A stretch of 64,000 nucleotides of DNA, from positions 58,925,367 through 58,989,366 of the forward strand of contig NC_084760.1 in assembly GCF_028858725.1 (NCBI RefSeq). Direction: 5' to 3'. Origin of the DNA: Colius striatus. Lineage: Eukaryota > Chordata > Aves > Coliiformes > Coliidae. A program made the position numbers and the translations under genes. Under the pieces are notes generated by a model. It did not search any database. It was not told where the DNA came from and saw only the letters and a program-made list of their open reading frames with translations. Below are positions 1-13,710 of the stretch, piece after piece. The first letter of the stretch is position 1, and the number at the start of each line of letters is the position of its first letter.

Positions 1-3000
1 GGTATCTTCATCCCTGTCCCTTCTGTGTGCACAGAAGCACAAACAAGAAAGACCCTTGGGGTATAATGAAAAGCCTTGGTACTATAGAGTTGGTGTAGAT
101 AAGAAAAGAAACATTATTTTAAAAATTCAAAGCACAGGAAAAATAATCTGCTGACAAGACCATGGAGATTTCTGCTGTAATCTTCTACTGAATTTGATCC
201 TTCTTCAAACATATGTTTTAGCAAGCCCTAGTTGGATATCACATGGTAAAAACACATAGGTGGGACTAAGTTAAGGCCAAGAAAAATCAGAAAGGAAGGG
301 AAAGGCAATCAATTTTAGTAATAATATTCAAAGGAACCTGGAAGAGATGGATGTTTTTCAATATAATTCATCTCACACTCACAGAAAGACTCCTAAACCT
401 CCCAATCTTTAAAAAGTATTTTAAATACCTCACATTTCAAGCTTTAAATTTTGTAGATGACTGCTTTTCAACAAAGTATCAGTAGGAAATATGCACAGTT
501 TATCACCAAAAAATGCCATTACTGTGGTTGCAGAAAATTCATTACTTCTCCAGCATGTTCTTAATTTTTTATGTGTTCAGTTTTTTCTATTTCAGATTTG
601 GAAAATGCAGCTTCTTTTCAAAAATGTCTTCAAGGAAATCTCTTTTCTTCCTACAGAAAATACAAGCTACTAATAACATACTCTTTTAGCATTCCAGATT
701 ACTAAATATAAGTTTACTCTCCAGTAGGTTTCCCCCACTCTAGAAAACTATTAAGATCCTCACTGACAACACTCAAACTCTATTAAAATCTAACATGTTT
801 TCTTAATCATTAGTAAATAGTTTACTCTTCAAATAGCTTTGCAAAGAGCAACGCAATACTCTCCCTTCCAAATTACAGAGTCAGCTCTGATCTCTGCCTG
901 TTTATCTCAGTACAAAACTGAGCCCCCAGCTACAAAACCCATTCTTCAGTAGAGTTATTCTAGTCTCTACCACAGTTAATCTTGTCTCACCCACCAGAGG
1001 TGTATTTATTTATTAGAAACATCAAGGATGCAAGAGGACGCACTCCAGCTCTTCCAGAAGGAAGCCATTAAAAGCAATTCTTGTAATGAACACCATTCGT
1101 TACATTTAGAAGGAAAGAAACCAGATTTGGGTTATTTCACAAAGCACTGATGAGCTCCAGATTGTAGCTAGTACTTAAAGGGGAAGAACTGTGCACAAAT
1201 ATTTTCTTCAGCATTTCCTTTTGTCAAAACCTCCTTTTTCAGCCTGTAAGAAAATATGATTCTTCACACTAATCACTGGTTTACACCGTAATAACAATGT
1301 GCTTTTTTCCAGGTTCTGTCAGACTGATTTTTATTTCACCAACAGTCACTTTATACTACTGCAGTTGTCTTTATTGCCTATTTTGTTTCCTGTGAAATCT
1401 GAATCTCCCTGTCTGTTCCAGTGCCTTTTTAGTGGTTCATATCTGATATCTGTCCTGTGTAAACTACAGCAGCTAGAGATTAATCAGTTAATAAGGTGCA
1501 CTTTCACTAGCATTTCAGATAAATTCAGTTCGCACAAAGCTAATTTTGCCTTTAATTCCCGAGTGAGAAAAATTGAAGGACTATATTGTTTTAAAATAGT
1601 GAGTGCAGAGAAAAATCTAATCTTTGTCATTTCTATAGTGCTAGTCACTAATTTTAGATACTAATATAATCTTTCTGCATTGCTATGCAAACATAATTAT
1701 GTAGTATCCTTATATACTATATATCTGGGTATGCATGTATTAGACATGTAAATATACTGAAAGGCAGAAATACTAAATGCAAGGATCTTCATGGTCATAA
1801 AAACTAGGGAATATAAATACACTGTTGAACCAAATATAATACATTAATATTGCAGAAATAGAAGTGGACTTCCTCTAACAGGATTACTGCAAAAGAGCTC
1901 ATTGACTACAGGAAATTAATTCACGTAAGTAATTTAAAGTTTGTACAAAGACTAACTAGATCTAAACAACCAAAAAATGCCCATAGGTACTGTGGCCCAT
2001 TCTGAAAACCTTTTACTGAGCAATCACATCCTCAAGATGCTGTGCTCTTAAATGTAAATACAGGACTTCTCAAGCTCCTTGAAATCTAAACAACTAAAAA
2101 GATAAGCAGAGGAAATCAGTGTAGTCTCCTGTCCTGCTTCTCAGCCTTCAGGAGCTACAGAAGTGTGGGAATAAGTAAAGCTCCTCACACCAAAGCTCCC
2201 CACGTCCCTCAACTCTCTCAAGAAGCCAAGTAGCACAGCAAGGTGGAAAGACCTCTTAACTGAGTTAACTGAGAAAGCTCTAATCTAATAGCTACAACAG
2301 TTGCCTGGTTTGAGATCCCTGTTCTTGTCTGGGACACTGGTGTGGGAAGTGATCGCCAGAGACTCCTATAGCCATGGAACCTACCAAATCTTTCCCATGT
2401 TTCTAATCAAAGCTGCATCTCAAAGATCAGACATGGAGATAACGCAAGGCCTTGATTCCAAAGATGTTAAATTAAGAATTTTTATTACCAAATCACTTAT
2501 TCTAGTGATTTCAACTTCATGTTTAAGAAATTTCTTTCTATCACACTACCTGCACAGTGTATCGTATTTGGTATACAGTACTATAGTATATAGTATATAC
2601 TATACACTATATACTATATACAATGCGGTGTATACTGCGCAGTGTACAGTATTTGGCTGTACAGCCTTCAGCATCTTTCAAAGTCCTCCCTTAAGAAAAA
2701 AATCAAATTGTAATTGCTGTGCACATCAAAGCAGGTTGTCCAAAAGTAACTGGATTTTGCATAAAGCCACAGAGTAGTGACATCATCTAACTGAAATTTA
2801 ATAATATTTTTTTAAACAGAAATGACTGTTTATACAGTTTAATATATTAAACAAAAAAAAATTATATTTCCTTGATATCTAAAATCTTCTGTCAAACAAA
2901 AGCCAGTTTCACTAGCTTTGAGGTAAACCTTCAGCAATACCTACCAAGACCCAAGTCTGGATATTTGGTGTCCAAAACAATGAAAAAAATATTTCTCAAC

Positions 3001-6000
3001 CCTCTTTGTAACTGCTTTGTAACTTTTAGAAGGCATTGGAGAAATTTTAGTCTGTGCTTGTATTTCTTCATTTTATTTTAACTCCTAAATTTTGTCACTT
3101 GTTGCAATAATTGCCTCCTTTCCTTTCTATCTTTTCTATCTATTCTTTCCATGACTGAATACAAACTCTCCTGCAACTCATTACAAGAGAGTCACAAAGG
3201 ACATGCAAAGACAACAGTAACAAATCAACATAATTTCCATTACTTTTGGTGAACTGACAGTTTTTACACTCCTTCTTTCCCATCTTGAAGAGTTTTATTT
3301 TGGCTGTTCTGTGACCTTATGAGACATTTTGAATGTCAATTGCAAACAAACTTGCCCAAATTCCCCTTAAGCTCAAAAAAAGCCAGAGAAGTAGGAACTA
3401 AGCAAACCTCTATTCTCCTTCCAAAGACACAGAACAAAGTGATTGCAAAGAGGGTATAAAACAGTGCTCACTTTCTAAATGAGCATTAAAAAAGGCTGAG
3501 CAAAGAGAATCAGGTCTCTTAGGATTTTTTCTAATACCATCAGCTGCTGTTAATACCTGCTCAAAACTGCTCTAGAGATTAACAACAACAACCAAAAAAA
3601 AAGAAAAAGAAAATGACCAAACCAAAACACTCAGAACATATAAACTGGTATTTTAAACCCTTCCACAAACAATAAATACAAAATAGGCCAAACACTGCAA
3701 GACTATAAATCTAAAAAGTATATATATACATATACACTGTACTCCTTCCAGCCACATCCTTACTATTATTTATATAACATTTTTTACCTCAGTGAACATA
3801 GATTTTCCTCCTTTTCCAATCTCAACCTGTCACTGAAGAAAAAAGGAAGGAAAGCTTCACCATGATACAGACCTAACATTCTAATCCACTGTACCAGAAC
3901 TGGGAGATCCCAGATACAATGCCAAAGCCTAATCTGCCTGAACTATACGCAGTACTTCTAAGAAGATTAAAATATTTCATCACCATTTCCTTTAATAGAA
4001 CCTCATGGTCCTACACAGCCATCTAGACTCGGTTCATTTTCTATTTCAGATAGATAAATTATAATTACAACAAAGTGAATATATAAACACCCTATCTAAA
4101 ATGATGGTATAGACCATTGGCAACTTTGTATGACTGATGATGTAAAATTATTATCAAAGAAAGTGTTAGAAATATTACATATGTACTTTGAATATATGCA
4201 AAAAGGGTTATCTGATATGCTATCCCGGGTTATTTCAAGCTAAACATGATCTGTTTAGAGAAAGGACAACTGGAGCCATGAAGCCTGCTGCCCACAAAAC
4301 GACTGCACCAGTTTTTGCTTTTGGGAGGACAGATGCCTTCCAGAGTCGAGCTGTCCAACTGAGTGCATGCTTTTAGCTTATTCTCCAACTATAAAACATA
4401 AAAGCCTGATTATTTCTTTTAGTAAAAGGTGGGTCTCACAGACTTTTATTTGGATCTTTAAACAAAACACGATGTACTATCAGACTTGCGACAAAATTAT
4501 CACAATCAACCGAGAAGTAGCATCAAATGTCCTGCCATTCTGACCATTTTATTACCCATTTCACTTGAATAAGGACTCTCAAAGACTTTGAAAATACATT
4601 CCTATTTTTTGCCCAAGCACAGAAATTTCTGATTCAAAAGAAAGAGAAGTAGCTCTTTCTGAGAGAGCAAAATCCACCAGAAGGGAAAACAATGAAATAA
4701 AAGAACCTTGGTGATCTATACAGGTACAATCACACAACAGCACCACATTTCAAGCAGGTTTGCAACTCCCTCAAACTTTGGGAAGGGTTGAAAATGCTTA
4801 CAGACACCCAAGCATATTTCCCTTCTGTAAAACCCTAATTGTGTTTCAAGCTCTAGTCTTAAATAAAATATACTGCCCAAAGCTAGGAAAGTAAGGAAAG
4901 GAATGGCCTCACTCAAATCTCCTTTGTCACATTTTTGGCTCTGACCCTTGCTCAGTTGATGTACCTTTCTCATTCCTTCCAAATGCCTTCTACCTCACCT
5001 GGCTTCACATGGTCACAGTTGTTTTCCAGTTTTGACTCTTTTCACTCTCTCTAATCCATATCAATGAAAAAAAGTATGCAAAATATGTTCTCTGTAAGAA
5101 CTCTCATGTTGCTTACTGGGAAAATATTTGAATACATCATACACATTTTAAAAGTAGGTTTTTTGTGTAATCTTCTAAGAGAACCACTGGAACTAATCTT
5201 ATTCCAAAGAAGAGAATAAAGCCTGTGTGCAATTACTTCAGGCTCTACAAATATCAAAGAGAATAAATCAGGAAGTGAAATAGATACAGTATTTGTAATT
5301 CCATTATTGAGAGGCACCAAGAGGAAAGATTTAAATAATTTATTTTTCTTTTCACAGTGGAAAAAAATACACATGGCAACAAAGCCTGATTTAAGCTATC
5401 CTGGCAAATACCGAGACCATCTAGTGAAGTACAGTTACAGCCATGAAATGGTACCAAAGTCACTTCTGTGCCTCTAAAATCAATTAGCTTTCTGAAAGCA
5501 TTAGCTCTTCCCATGTTAAAGGGTCTATTAGTTAAACCTATAACCCTGTTACTTGAAATATAAGGCCTACAGCACAGTTTAGTAATTTTGTTTATGCTTG
5601 AAGGAAATTGGCATGCATTCATAGTCAATTAATTACAGCACAATCCTTACATTTAGAACAAATCACAAATGAGTTTGTATGAGCATTCCCAAACAGTAAG
5701 TAGGCAAATCTGTGCACCAGTCTAAAGATGTTTTGTAAGGAAATTGTTTTAATTGTTCAAACAAACCAACAACAAAGACCCAGTAAGACAAAGTAAATAA
5801 AGGTGCTCTCAGAGAAGCTGAATGAGAGAGGGAGATGAGGAAGCCAAAAGGCTGTGGAAAGCAGCATGCCCAACGCAGGCCAGAACCGACGCCAGCAAGC
5901 TGAGGGATACACTGAGGGATATGGATCTCTTCAGAAGGAAAGAGATGCTTTCAAGAAGCGTCCCTAAAGTCAAGGGGATAACAGAGAAGGCCTTGAGGTC

Positions 6001-7274
6001 ACTGCAAAGGATGGACCATCTAAGTTTAATTCACACTTAGCATGAGGAAGGAGGTGTTTACTTCAGAAGTGGTGGCTGGGATTTCAGCTGCTCTCAGCAG
6101 AGCTAAGACCACAACATTGCATATGCCTGCACACATACATACATGGACAAACCTTCTACCTCTAGCAGAAGCCAAGTAGAGATGTCACAACAGACACTGA
6201 AGCAATGCAGATCTGCCCTGATGCAGCTGTTTCCTTCTCATCCCCTTCCTACAGACCACAGAAAGAAGGCAGTCCATTATCACCTAGCAAAACAATTGAG
6301 ATTGGGTGCTGCTTTCAGTCACAATTCTTTTTATCTTCAAGAGCAACTGCTGAAACCATAAGCCTGTGCAATAGCTCTTTTCCTACAAAATTCCTTCTTC
6401 TAAACAAATCTTCCTGGGAAATACCTGTTCCTGGGGTGTAACAACTGAACTGTCTGTAGCCCTCTCTGTTACCTATGCTAACAAGCACTTCCAAAGGCTT
6501 GGTATCCTATGACCCAGAAGGAACCTCACTAAAAACAAAATTACATTAATATATTCCCTCCCACCTCACATTTCTGGTAGTGTTTGAATGTCAGTAGACA
6601 ACCAAACAAGCAGGAAGCAACTGGAAACCACAGATTCTCTCCTCCTTTCTCCTCCCTCACTACCACCTATAAATATGTCCCTTCACATATAAATTAAATA
6701 TACAGATTTACAGCTACCTATTTGAATATATTGATGCACTCCTGTGAAAGTCTGGAAACTAGTGGTACCTCCGACATAAGCATCTGGTCTGTAATTTAAG
6801 ACCTCCAGCTGCTCTGTTGTTTTATCTTCACAGCTTAGAAAAAATTCCACAGGGGCAGAAAGTTGGAGGTGACATCAAGGAAGGAATATGTTTTCTGATG
6901 TGTCAGGTTCTAGAGGAGTGATGGATATAGGAAGCCAGATTACCCACAGTAATTAAGCGGCTCCCAGAGTCTATGTCTCACTTGATAGCTTGTCAGCCAT
7001 CACTAAAAGCCTACTGTAGCATTCACTACTATGCTACCTGCCCACAAGGTTTGAGCATCAGGACTTGAATATAAAACCAAAATGTCAATGGAAAGGATTT
7101 AAAAGAGCTTTTGTTCTGTTCTAGGAGAGGGGAAAAACAAAGAGACCACAATACAAACCAAACAATAGGGGGAAAACCAGAAAAGAAACAGTGGAGAGTA
7201 AGAAAAAGGAAACAAAATATGTAAATTACACACCCGTCATTTAATAGGAACAACTGCTCAAAATGAAAAACAAA
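1..7274. other. AT-rich DNA, no gene recognised
   Basis: No exon with convincing splice sites and no recognisable repeat family was found in this stretch. Open frames are short and of low complexity. Notable content is the AT-rich palindrome near 2.6 kb (listed separately) and a less AT-rich block at about 5.82-6.04 kb, described under findings. If the minus-strand gene proposed to the right ends near 7.28 kb, this stretch is its downstream flank. Confidence 0.6.
2572..2660. repeat. AT-rich imperfect palindrome
   Basis: The segment is built of alternating TATA/GTATA words. Arms reading AGTATATAGT and ACTATATACT face each other around about ten bases, and the pairing extends imperfectly outward on both sides. 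It could extrude as a cruciform or fold as a hairpin. It resembles an expanded and decayed dinucleotide microsatellite more than a functional element. Confidence 0.6.
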
Positions 7275-7296
7275 TCCTAAAAAAAATTCCACGTAT

Positions 7297-7302
7297 TTTA
7301 TT
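7297..7302 (-). terminator. Possible poly(A) signal for the minus-strand gene
   Basis: The plus strand reads TTTATT, so the minus strand carries AATAAA about 115 bases after the stop codon of the candidate terminal exon at 7416-7555. The distance gives a short but reasonable 3' UTR, with cleavage expected near 7270-7285. The hexamer is common in AT-rich DNA, so this counts only as support for the neighbouring exon. Confidence 0.3.
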
Positions 7303-7415
7303 ATTAGTTGATCATGATTTTCCACACGTAATCCTTGTTTCTCATTTCTGCTAACAGCATTACTTTTTTTTTGTTCTTTACTCTTATATCTGATTCTTTT
7401 TCTGGCATAAGCAGT

Positions 7416-7555
7416 CTACTTCGCATGTGGGTACATGGGCAGTAGGTTCATCAGAACATAATCATGGAAGACTGTTGTCATAACATAAGGCAGCAAGAGG
7501 TAATGATCAAGACTAGTCAGAAAGGTAAGGCCGACAGTCACTGCTTGCTCTGCAG
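7416..7555 (-). CDS. Candidate terminal coding exon, unidentified membrane-like protein
   Basis: On the minus strand a strong acceptor (long pyrimidine tract ending TTTTTCAG) is followed by two bases completing a codon, then 45 sense codons and a TAG stop at 7418-7416. The peptide begins AEQAVTVGLT and contains LDHYLLLPYVMTTVFHDY. It is rich in Leu, Val, Tyr and Met, as in the last hydrophobic segment of a membrane protein, and ends in a short basic tail. Two CpGs within it stand out from the surrounding AT-rich DNA. A possible AATAAA lies about 115 bases downstream. The upstream boundary is phase 1, so the preceding exon must end with one base of a codon. I do not recognise the family. A 45-codon frame can arise by chance, so the acceptor, the hydrophobic pattern and the poly(A) signal carry the argument. 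Confidence 0.4.
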
Positions 7556-10500
7556 CTGAAAAATATGGGAAAAATGTGGGAAAAAACCCCCAAAATTACA
7601 GAAATAGAAGTCCAAAAGAACTCTCATCAAAATATTTTAAGTTACACTCATTAAAAAGAGGACACACACAGGGACTACAAGAATTCTGTGATTTAAATAA
7701 TAAATACTACTAGTAAGTTCAGTCTATTTTGGAAGACATTAATCGGCTATATAAAGCAACATCAATATGTCTTTTAAAAATTATTGCATCACTAATATTA
7801 GCCATAACTCTTACTCTGCATTCCCAAACAAAACACTTCAGTGGAGAGTTAATTGCCAGCAAAAAAAATGCACGTAACAATTACATTGTACTCTTCTAAG
7901 TTTGCCCATGTGTCTAGAGGTTAAAACCCTGAAAATTCAACTTCAGATATATTGCTTTGTGTAGGCAGGGTAAAAATAGCACTTACTCAAAACACTAAGT
8001 AGCTATGATTACAGACCTCAGTAATGACTAAGGAAAGTGAAATACAATGCTTCACATATAACACATGAAACCTGAAACAAGGCACAATCCATATACAGAT
8101 GTCTCTATAAATACAAATTCATATTTTCACTTGCTGTACCTACACCACTGTGTACAGAACAAGAGCAACATTATGCACTCTTCAGTATTACTATCTGTGA
8201 TTTTTAGTTACAGGATCAAACTCCTCATGTTAGAAATCTGTACTTCCCGCTATGAGATGAATCTTCTTCAAATTAATACCATATGGTTTTATACAGCATC
8301 ATCTGTACACAGGGAAAAAAATGCTGCATGCAATATTAAGTCACATATGAAAACTCTATTTTAATTAATTTGAAAACATCATCCAATAACTGTGACCTAA
8401 ACCGACAATTTGGGAGGATGGGGAGGGAGGAAGGAAAGACCGCCTGAATGGGCAGACACTTCTAGGCAGCAAAAGGAAAGAGGTGTGAGGCAAGCCAGAG
8501 CAGAAGCTGCAGGGGGCCCCACAAGTCTCTCGCCTCCAGCTCCCAGACTGCACTGTCCAACCACTCTGTCCCATCTCTAGCTCTCATATCACCTCGCTAC
8601 AATGGGTTTCCAGCTCTGAAACACTCCCTAATGCACCCCAAAAATTAGAGAACGAGCACATACCAAGAGTGCTGGGGAGGCAACATCAGGACTGAACATC
8701 TGTGGGCCTGATGCGAGTGACAAAAGTATCCTTTGAGTTCAAGCAGGGTGCCACAGTTGAGCCCCTTCTTACCAAAAGTATTAAAGGCCATCTTAACATT
8801 TTGTGCACCAAAAATGCACATTTGCAATCTTTTCTTTGGATACAATAAATATTTGATTGTGTAAGTAGTCAGTTCTGTCTCAGAGGATAAAAAATAATTT
8901 GTCAAAATAAGTCACCAGGACAAAGCCCGTACAAGTGCTGACAGATTGACACAGAAATGGAAACAAACTTGTCAGCATCAAAAGGGTTTAAAACCTACAG
9001 GGTAAGTCAAAAGAGCAATGGCAAAGGAATTATAAACTCTGGAACAGAATATTTACAACACATTTTAACATAAAGACAAAAAAGAGACTTTCAAAGCCAG
9101 ACAAATGCCTGTATACCTGAATTATACCATTTTCTCAATTCTCTAAATGCAAAACCACTGCATGTACTTCACAGCTTTGGACATCCTTGTTGGGTGTTTT
9201 TACCAGAGGTGCTCAAATTTCCCTCCTCTCTGAAAGTCAGGAAGGTCCAATAAGGAATTCAGGGATATTTTTATTGACACTGCCCTCTAGGCAACAGACC
9301 TCATTTTCCCTTTTTCACTGTTTCATGACACTACACTTGGAAGTATATCAGGTAGAATGGTTTGTATATATATTTGAATATATATGAATTTTTATTGCCA
9401 AATATATATGTTATGCTTTATAAGAGGCAATACACTCAAGCTGCCTCTTCCACAGGAGTGCCCCAAGTCATACTCTTTGGCTCCAGGTTAACACAATCTT
9501 CACAAGCTTGTTGTGTCCCACAGTGATGCCCCCAAAGGCAACACCCAAGGCCACCCACCCTTTAGAGTAACTAGCAAGAAGCAGACACCACACTTAGAGC
9601 ACTCTTCTCAGAGCAACCTTAATTCACAACCTCAAACAACCATATATGAGACCTTGAGCATCCCATCCTTACAGGCAGACTCCTTCAAAGACAGCACAAG
9701 CAGAAAAACAGACAGTCTGTCATACATCCAGCGCTATTCAAGGGAATGAGAAGGGTATCACTGTTTACAAGGAGAAAACAATGGAAAACTCCAGCTACCA
9801 GGATTGTTAGAGGATTGTATGATGATATTTAACAGAGACAACTAGAGGCATCGCTCAAGCAGGCCCCATTTTTTATTCAGAAATAGTGACAATAAATCTT
9901 TATTCAGAAATAGTAATAGGTCTATATACATGAAAAGGGTATCAGCATAATCTCAGCAGTGCACCTCCAGCCAACAGCTATGCTTTTCTTCAATGGGAAG
10001 TCATCGGCACACATGCAAAGTAACAGTCACCCTTTGAGTTGCTAAGCCACTTCCCACAAAAATACACAATGCCACTGTTTTTACCCTTGTATTGCTCATT
10101 CAACTTGACACAGCAGAAGACTTAGATTCCCAGAACTGTACAAAGGACTTGGAATGGCCTTTACCACTGAGCTTTTCCTTAATGCCATTTAATACTAGAG
10201 GTCCATAGGAAAACACCTAAGACCTGCAAGGCATCCTTTAAGGAAACCAGAACGTACAGGCCACATCTGTCCATTAGTTATCCACACACAAGCCCAGCAG
10301 AGCTGCATTTGCCTTATCTTCCTTTCTTCCAAGCTATCAAGCCAGAGAAATGGGGACAGGCAGACCCCAAGGGTGTACCCAGGAAAAGGAACATGCAAGA
10401 CATCTTGCTCATATCTGCTTAACAGCTCCCTCAGTGTTATGGAAAGCTCACTCACACAAATAATGAGCAGGCACGTTATGTAGCAGCAGCAACTTGGTGA

Positions 10501-13500
10501 CAATGATCTAAAGCATGTGCTTCTGGGAAAGCAAAACTTGTGGCATGAGAGATCCTTGGTAATGGAAAAAGACAAAGATATAAAGCAATACCCTCTTCTG
10601 GTTGTACCGGTCACAGGCCACCTCCTTAGGAAACTAAATGCATATGGATGTCCTTTCAGTGGCCTGGCAGAGCCGATTATCCAACGACCCCTCACTGCTA
10701 TGGTACTCTCCCATCCACCTCAGATGGTGTCAAGTTGGAAGCAGATTGGATGGCACATGGGCTCACAGAGCTTTAAGACGATTAAGTAGATGGGGAACTT
10801 CCTAAAAAAAATATTGTCAAGCTACTGATTGATAAACCACCCTGGACAGCTATCAGTGAGGGATACAATATACACTGGGATCAGGACACAGGCTTGGGAA
10901 ACACCTCCGCTGCACCTCCAGAGCTAATGAGGCCAGCCACAAGGCAGCTTACATATCAATAAATGAATGGCCTGCTCTTGACCTGGAAGATTACATACCC
11001 CTTTAGGAGTTATTTTATGTAATTTCCTTGTTTAAAGTACTAGCAATGCCTTTCATAACAGCAGCAATTTGAATTGGGACAAAGGATCATCTTTGACTAG
11101 CTCAGAACAAGCCACTAAAGCAAAGTAACAGTTAACATCAAAAATTAAACCTTTAAAATATTACATTTCTCTCATTGGTTACTACAAGCTGCAAATGCAT
11201 TGCTCCTATTTGCAAAAGGACCTTATGCTTTCAATACATGTTTTCCTCAACAGCTTTATTTTTTGACCTTAAATCAAAAGATGTAATTTCATACTAATAT
11301 TTTGACTCAGATAAATTTTTCTGAAGACTGATGAAATTGATTACAAACTTAAACTATAGGTAAGTGAATAGAAGTCCTTAAAACCAGTCAGAAAATTATC
11401 CAGAAATTATATAAAGAAGGTATTGGCATAAATATGTATTTTGATTAATAAGTGGGGAATGTATTTAAAAACTAAAACAAAGTACAAAGCTTGTTCAGCA
11501 ATTCCAGAGTCCTAAAAAAGTAAGAAAATTTCAACTTCAAAATCAAACAGAGATTAGTTTCTCATGCCAACAGTATGGTGGTATAATGGAATACCTTACC
11601 TAAGTTTTAGATGAACAGGATAGGCAAATAACCTTTGTAATTATTGGAACAAACGCATACAAAATGAGAAATTGTCCTGTTACTTTTCATTTCTAGATTT
11701 CCAATTTCTTTTCTTATAGAGTTATGAATTTCTTTGTTTTTTGCTTTTTTTTTTTTCAAAGATCACATAATATTATGGGACAGAAAGCTTTTTGAATTTA
11801 AATTAAACAGTCCCACACTGTTTTGAATAAGAGTTCTGCATTTTGTCAGAGATATTCATTAATACATGATGTTGCATATTTTAACAGAAAGCCTCTACCT
11901 CTTAATCCTTATTTGCAAGTTGAATAAAACTAAATTAAAGGAAATAAAATGCATGTTAAGGAAGAGGTTGATGCACATACCTACTAAACAACCTGTGTGC
12001 TCAGATGGGATGAAACCATCACTCCACAGAAAGCAGAAATCAAATCCATCAAAATCCAGACCTTCTGTTCATGTACAAATGTATGTATTATATAGAATGG
12101 AAAGAAAAATTCTGAGAACTTAAGTTCTAAATTTATAGTAGTCCAATAAAAAGGGGTTCATACAAAAACCTGTTGCCTAGAGCAACACTGCTATCCAAAA
12201 ACTTACTGTTCCTGGCTGTTCCTAGCCAGGATACTGAATTAGAGCTATAGCTGTATAGAAAATTACACAAGTCCATAATATATTGATAAAAAACTCAACA
12301 AATACGAGTATTTACCAATACTCACATTAAAAAATGTTTACACACACAGGTATTAAGATTATCCACAGCTTTACTTATAAGGAAGGTTGCAAATAACATG
12401 AAAAGAAAAATAAACCAAAGTAGCACAAGCAGATGTGACCTTGAGTCTTTTATTAAATAAGATCAGTAACTCCTACTAGTGATTTATGCAAGATAACATA
12501 CTTGGAGAAATATCCTTTATCCAATTAACACTCTTTTAGGTCATAGTTGAATTCAATTTTTTATATACAATTATCTGTGTGAGAAGACTTGAAGGGTGAG
12601 AAAGAAATAAGGGTCCAAAAACCTCCTGGAGACTAACATGACAGAGCATGGTAAAAAAGACAACAACCCCGTTCAGAAACAGAGGCTGCACACCAGTGTC
12701 AACACCATACCACACACAAGAGGGAAAAATATGAACAAATCTAAAAGGCCACATCAGTTGAAAGAAAGATTTATTTACGCTAGGCTCAAACCCACAGGAA
12801 TACAGCTACACAGCTATCCAATGGGCTTACGCTAGTGCTGGGCTAAGGTCTAAGCATGCTGCAGTGGAGATGTGCCCAAAGAAAGCTACCACTCACTACA
12901 GCCTGGTAATCTCTTCCTGGGCACACACCATTGCTAAAAAGATAGTCAAGAGCCTGGCTCCAGGCTCCTATGAAATTTTAGGTAGAAGCTTAGATTATTA
13001 TACAAAATTTGAAAGGTTTGAAAAGACTGTCATAGAAGGTTGTTTATGCTGAACGCTCTGTCATCCTGTTGCATTCCATCCCATCCTGTCCCCTGCCCTG
13101 TTTCTTGCTGTCATGGCCTCATGCAGAGGTACTGACCAGCCTTCTGCCTCCAGCTGCAGTTTTCCATCAAACTGCTGGCTGATAACTCCCAGCTGCTAGC
13201 TAACTGCCCCTCCTTTAGCAACTTCTTCAAAAGCATACAACAAAACCTGAATTCACACCTAGTCTGTATACGTATAAAGATATATTTTAAATGAGACTTT
13301 TAAAGAGAAATGTTAACAATTTCTAGTTAGGTCTGGTTTAGTGAACTCTACATCAAATAATTCAGAAAATGGACAGTGAGTGAAAACATGTAAGCCACTG
13401 TCTTGCTTACTCTCCCTAATACAGGATGACTAAACTTTAACAATCACTTCAAAAGCACAAGTAAGGCCCAAAAACCAAAACACTGTGACACATCACACAG

Positions 13501-13624
13501 ATTTTAATAACATACGTTTTCACAAGCTGTTTTCTGATTTAAAGTACAAAGTGCCAAATACCAGCTTTCACACTATGAAGCTCATAAAGTTTCCCATAAG
13601 CTTTCATGAGCAGCTTCTACTTAC
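7556..13624. other. Putative intron sequence with no firm exon
   Basis: This stretch has AT-rich background, a short direct repeat at 9.87 kb, and a block at 10.2-10.8 kb with unusually few stop codons (see findings). Several splice-like sites on the minus strand (near 7.79, 7.98, 8.65 and 10.17 kb) were examined and judged too weak or carrying in-frame stops. No known repeat family was recognised. Confidence 0.5.
9872..9914. repeat. Short direct repeat, 27-bp period
   Basis: The 16-base word TTTATTCAGAAATAGT occurs at 9872 and again at 9899, giving about 1.6 copies of a 27-bp unit. Both copies carry TTTATT, so the minus strand shows two AATAAA hexamers. It looks like a small slippage duplication. 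Confidence 0.7.
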
Positions 13625-13710
13625 CATGAGAAAAAAAAATCATGTTTTAGTTTGTTCTTGTATGCTTCTTGAACTGTAAGAACTTCAGACAAATATAGTC
13701 TTTTTCCTAG
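13625..13710 (-). CDS. Candidate internal coding exon, unidentified
   Basis: On the minus strand this 86-nt segment lies between an acceptor (TTTTTCTTCTTTGATGTGAAAG) and a consensus donor (CTCATG|GTAAGT). One frame is open throughout; an in-frame TGA sits only a few bases upstream, inside the proposed intron. The peptide contains RLYLSEVLTVQEAYKNKLKH followed by a run of three Phe. It would lie between the CpG-island first exon at 24.2 kb and the terminal exon at 7.5 kb. Phase is 0 at its start and 2 at its end, so it cannot join directly to either, and further exons would be needed between them. No family was recognised. An 86-nt open frame between good splice sites is expected several times by chance in this much sequence. 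Confidence 0.2.

Noticed and set aside
7985..8035. Minus-strand 41-nt exon-like segment with strong acceptor and GTAAGT donor
   Set aside because: All three frames contain a stop codon within the segment.
8645..8905. Minus-strand exon with donor TCTTG|GTATGT at 8.65 kb
   Set aside because: No acceptor with a pyrimidine tract lies upstream at a sensible distance, and the alternative frame contains a stop before the donor.
10170..10222. Minus-strand 52-nt exon-like segment ending CAGTG|GTAAAG
   Set aside because: The acceptor is mediocre, the donor is non-optimal, and the phase does not fit the other candidates. It also overlaps the stop-poor block described separately.
11600..11700. Minus-strand donor CTTAG|GTAAGG at 11.6 kb
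   Set aside because: No adequate acceptor is present, and every frame ends in a stop within the possible exon.
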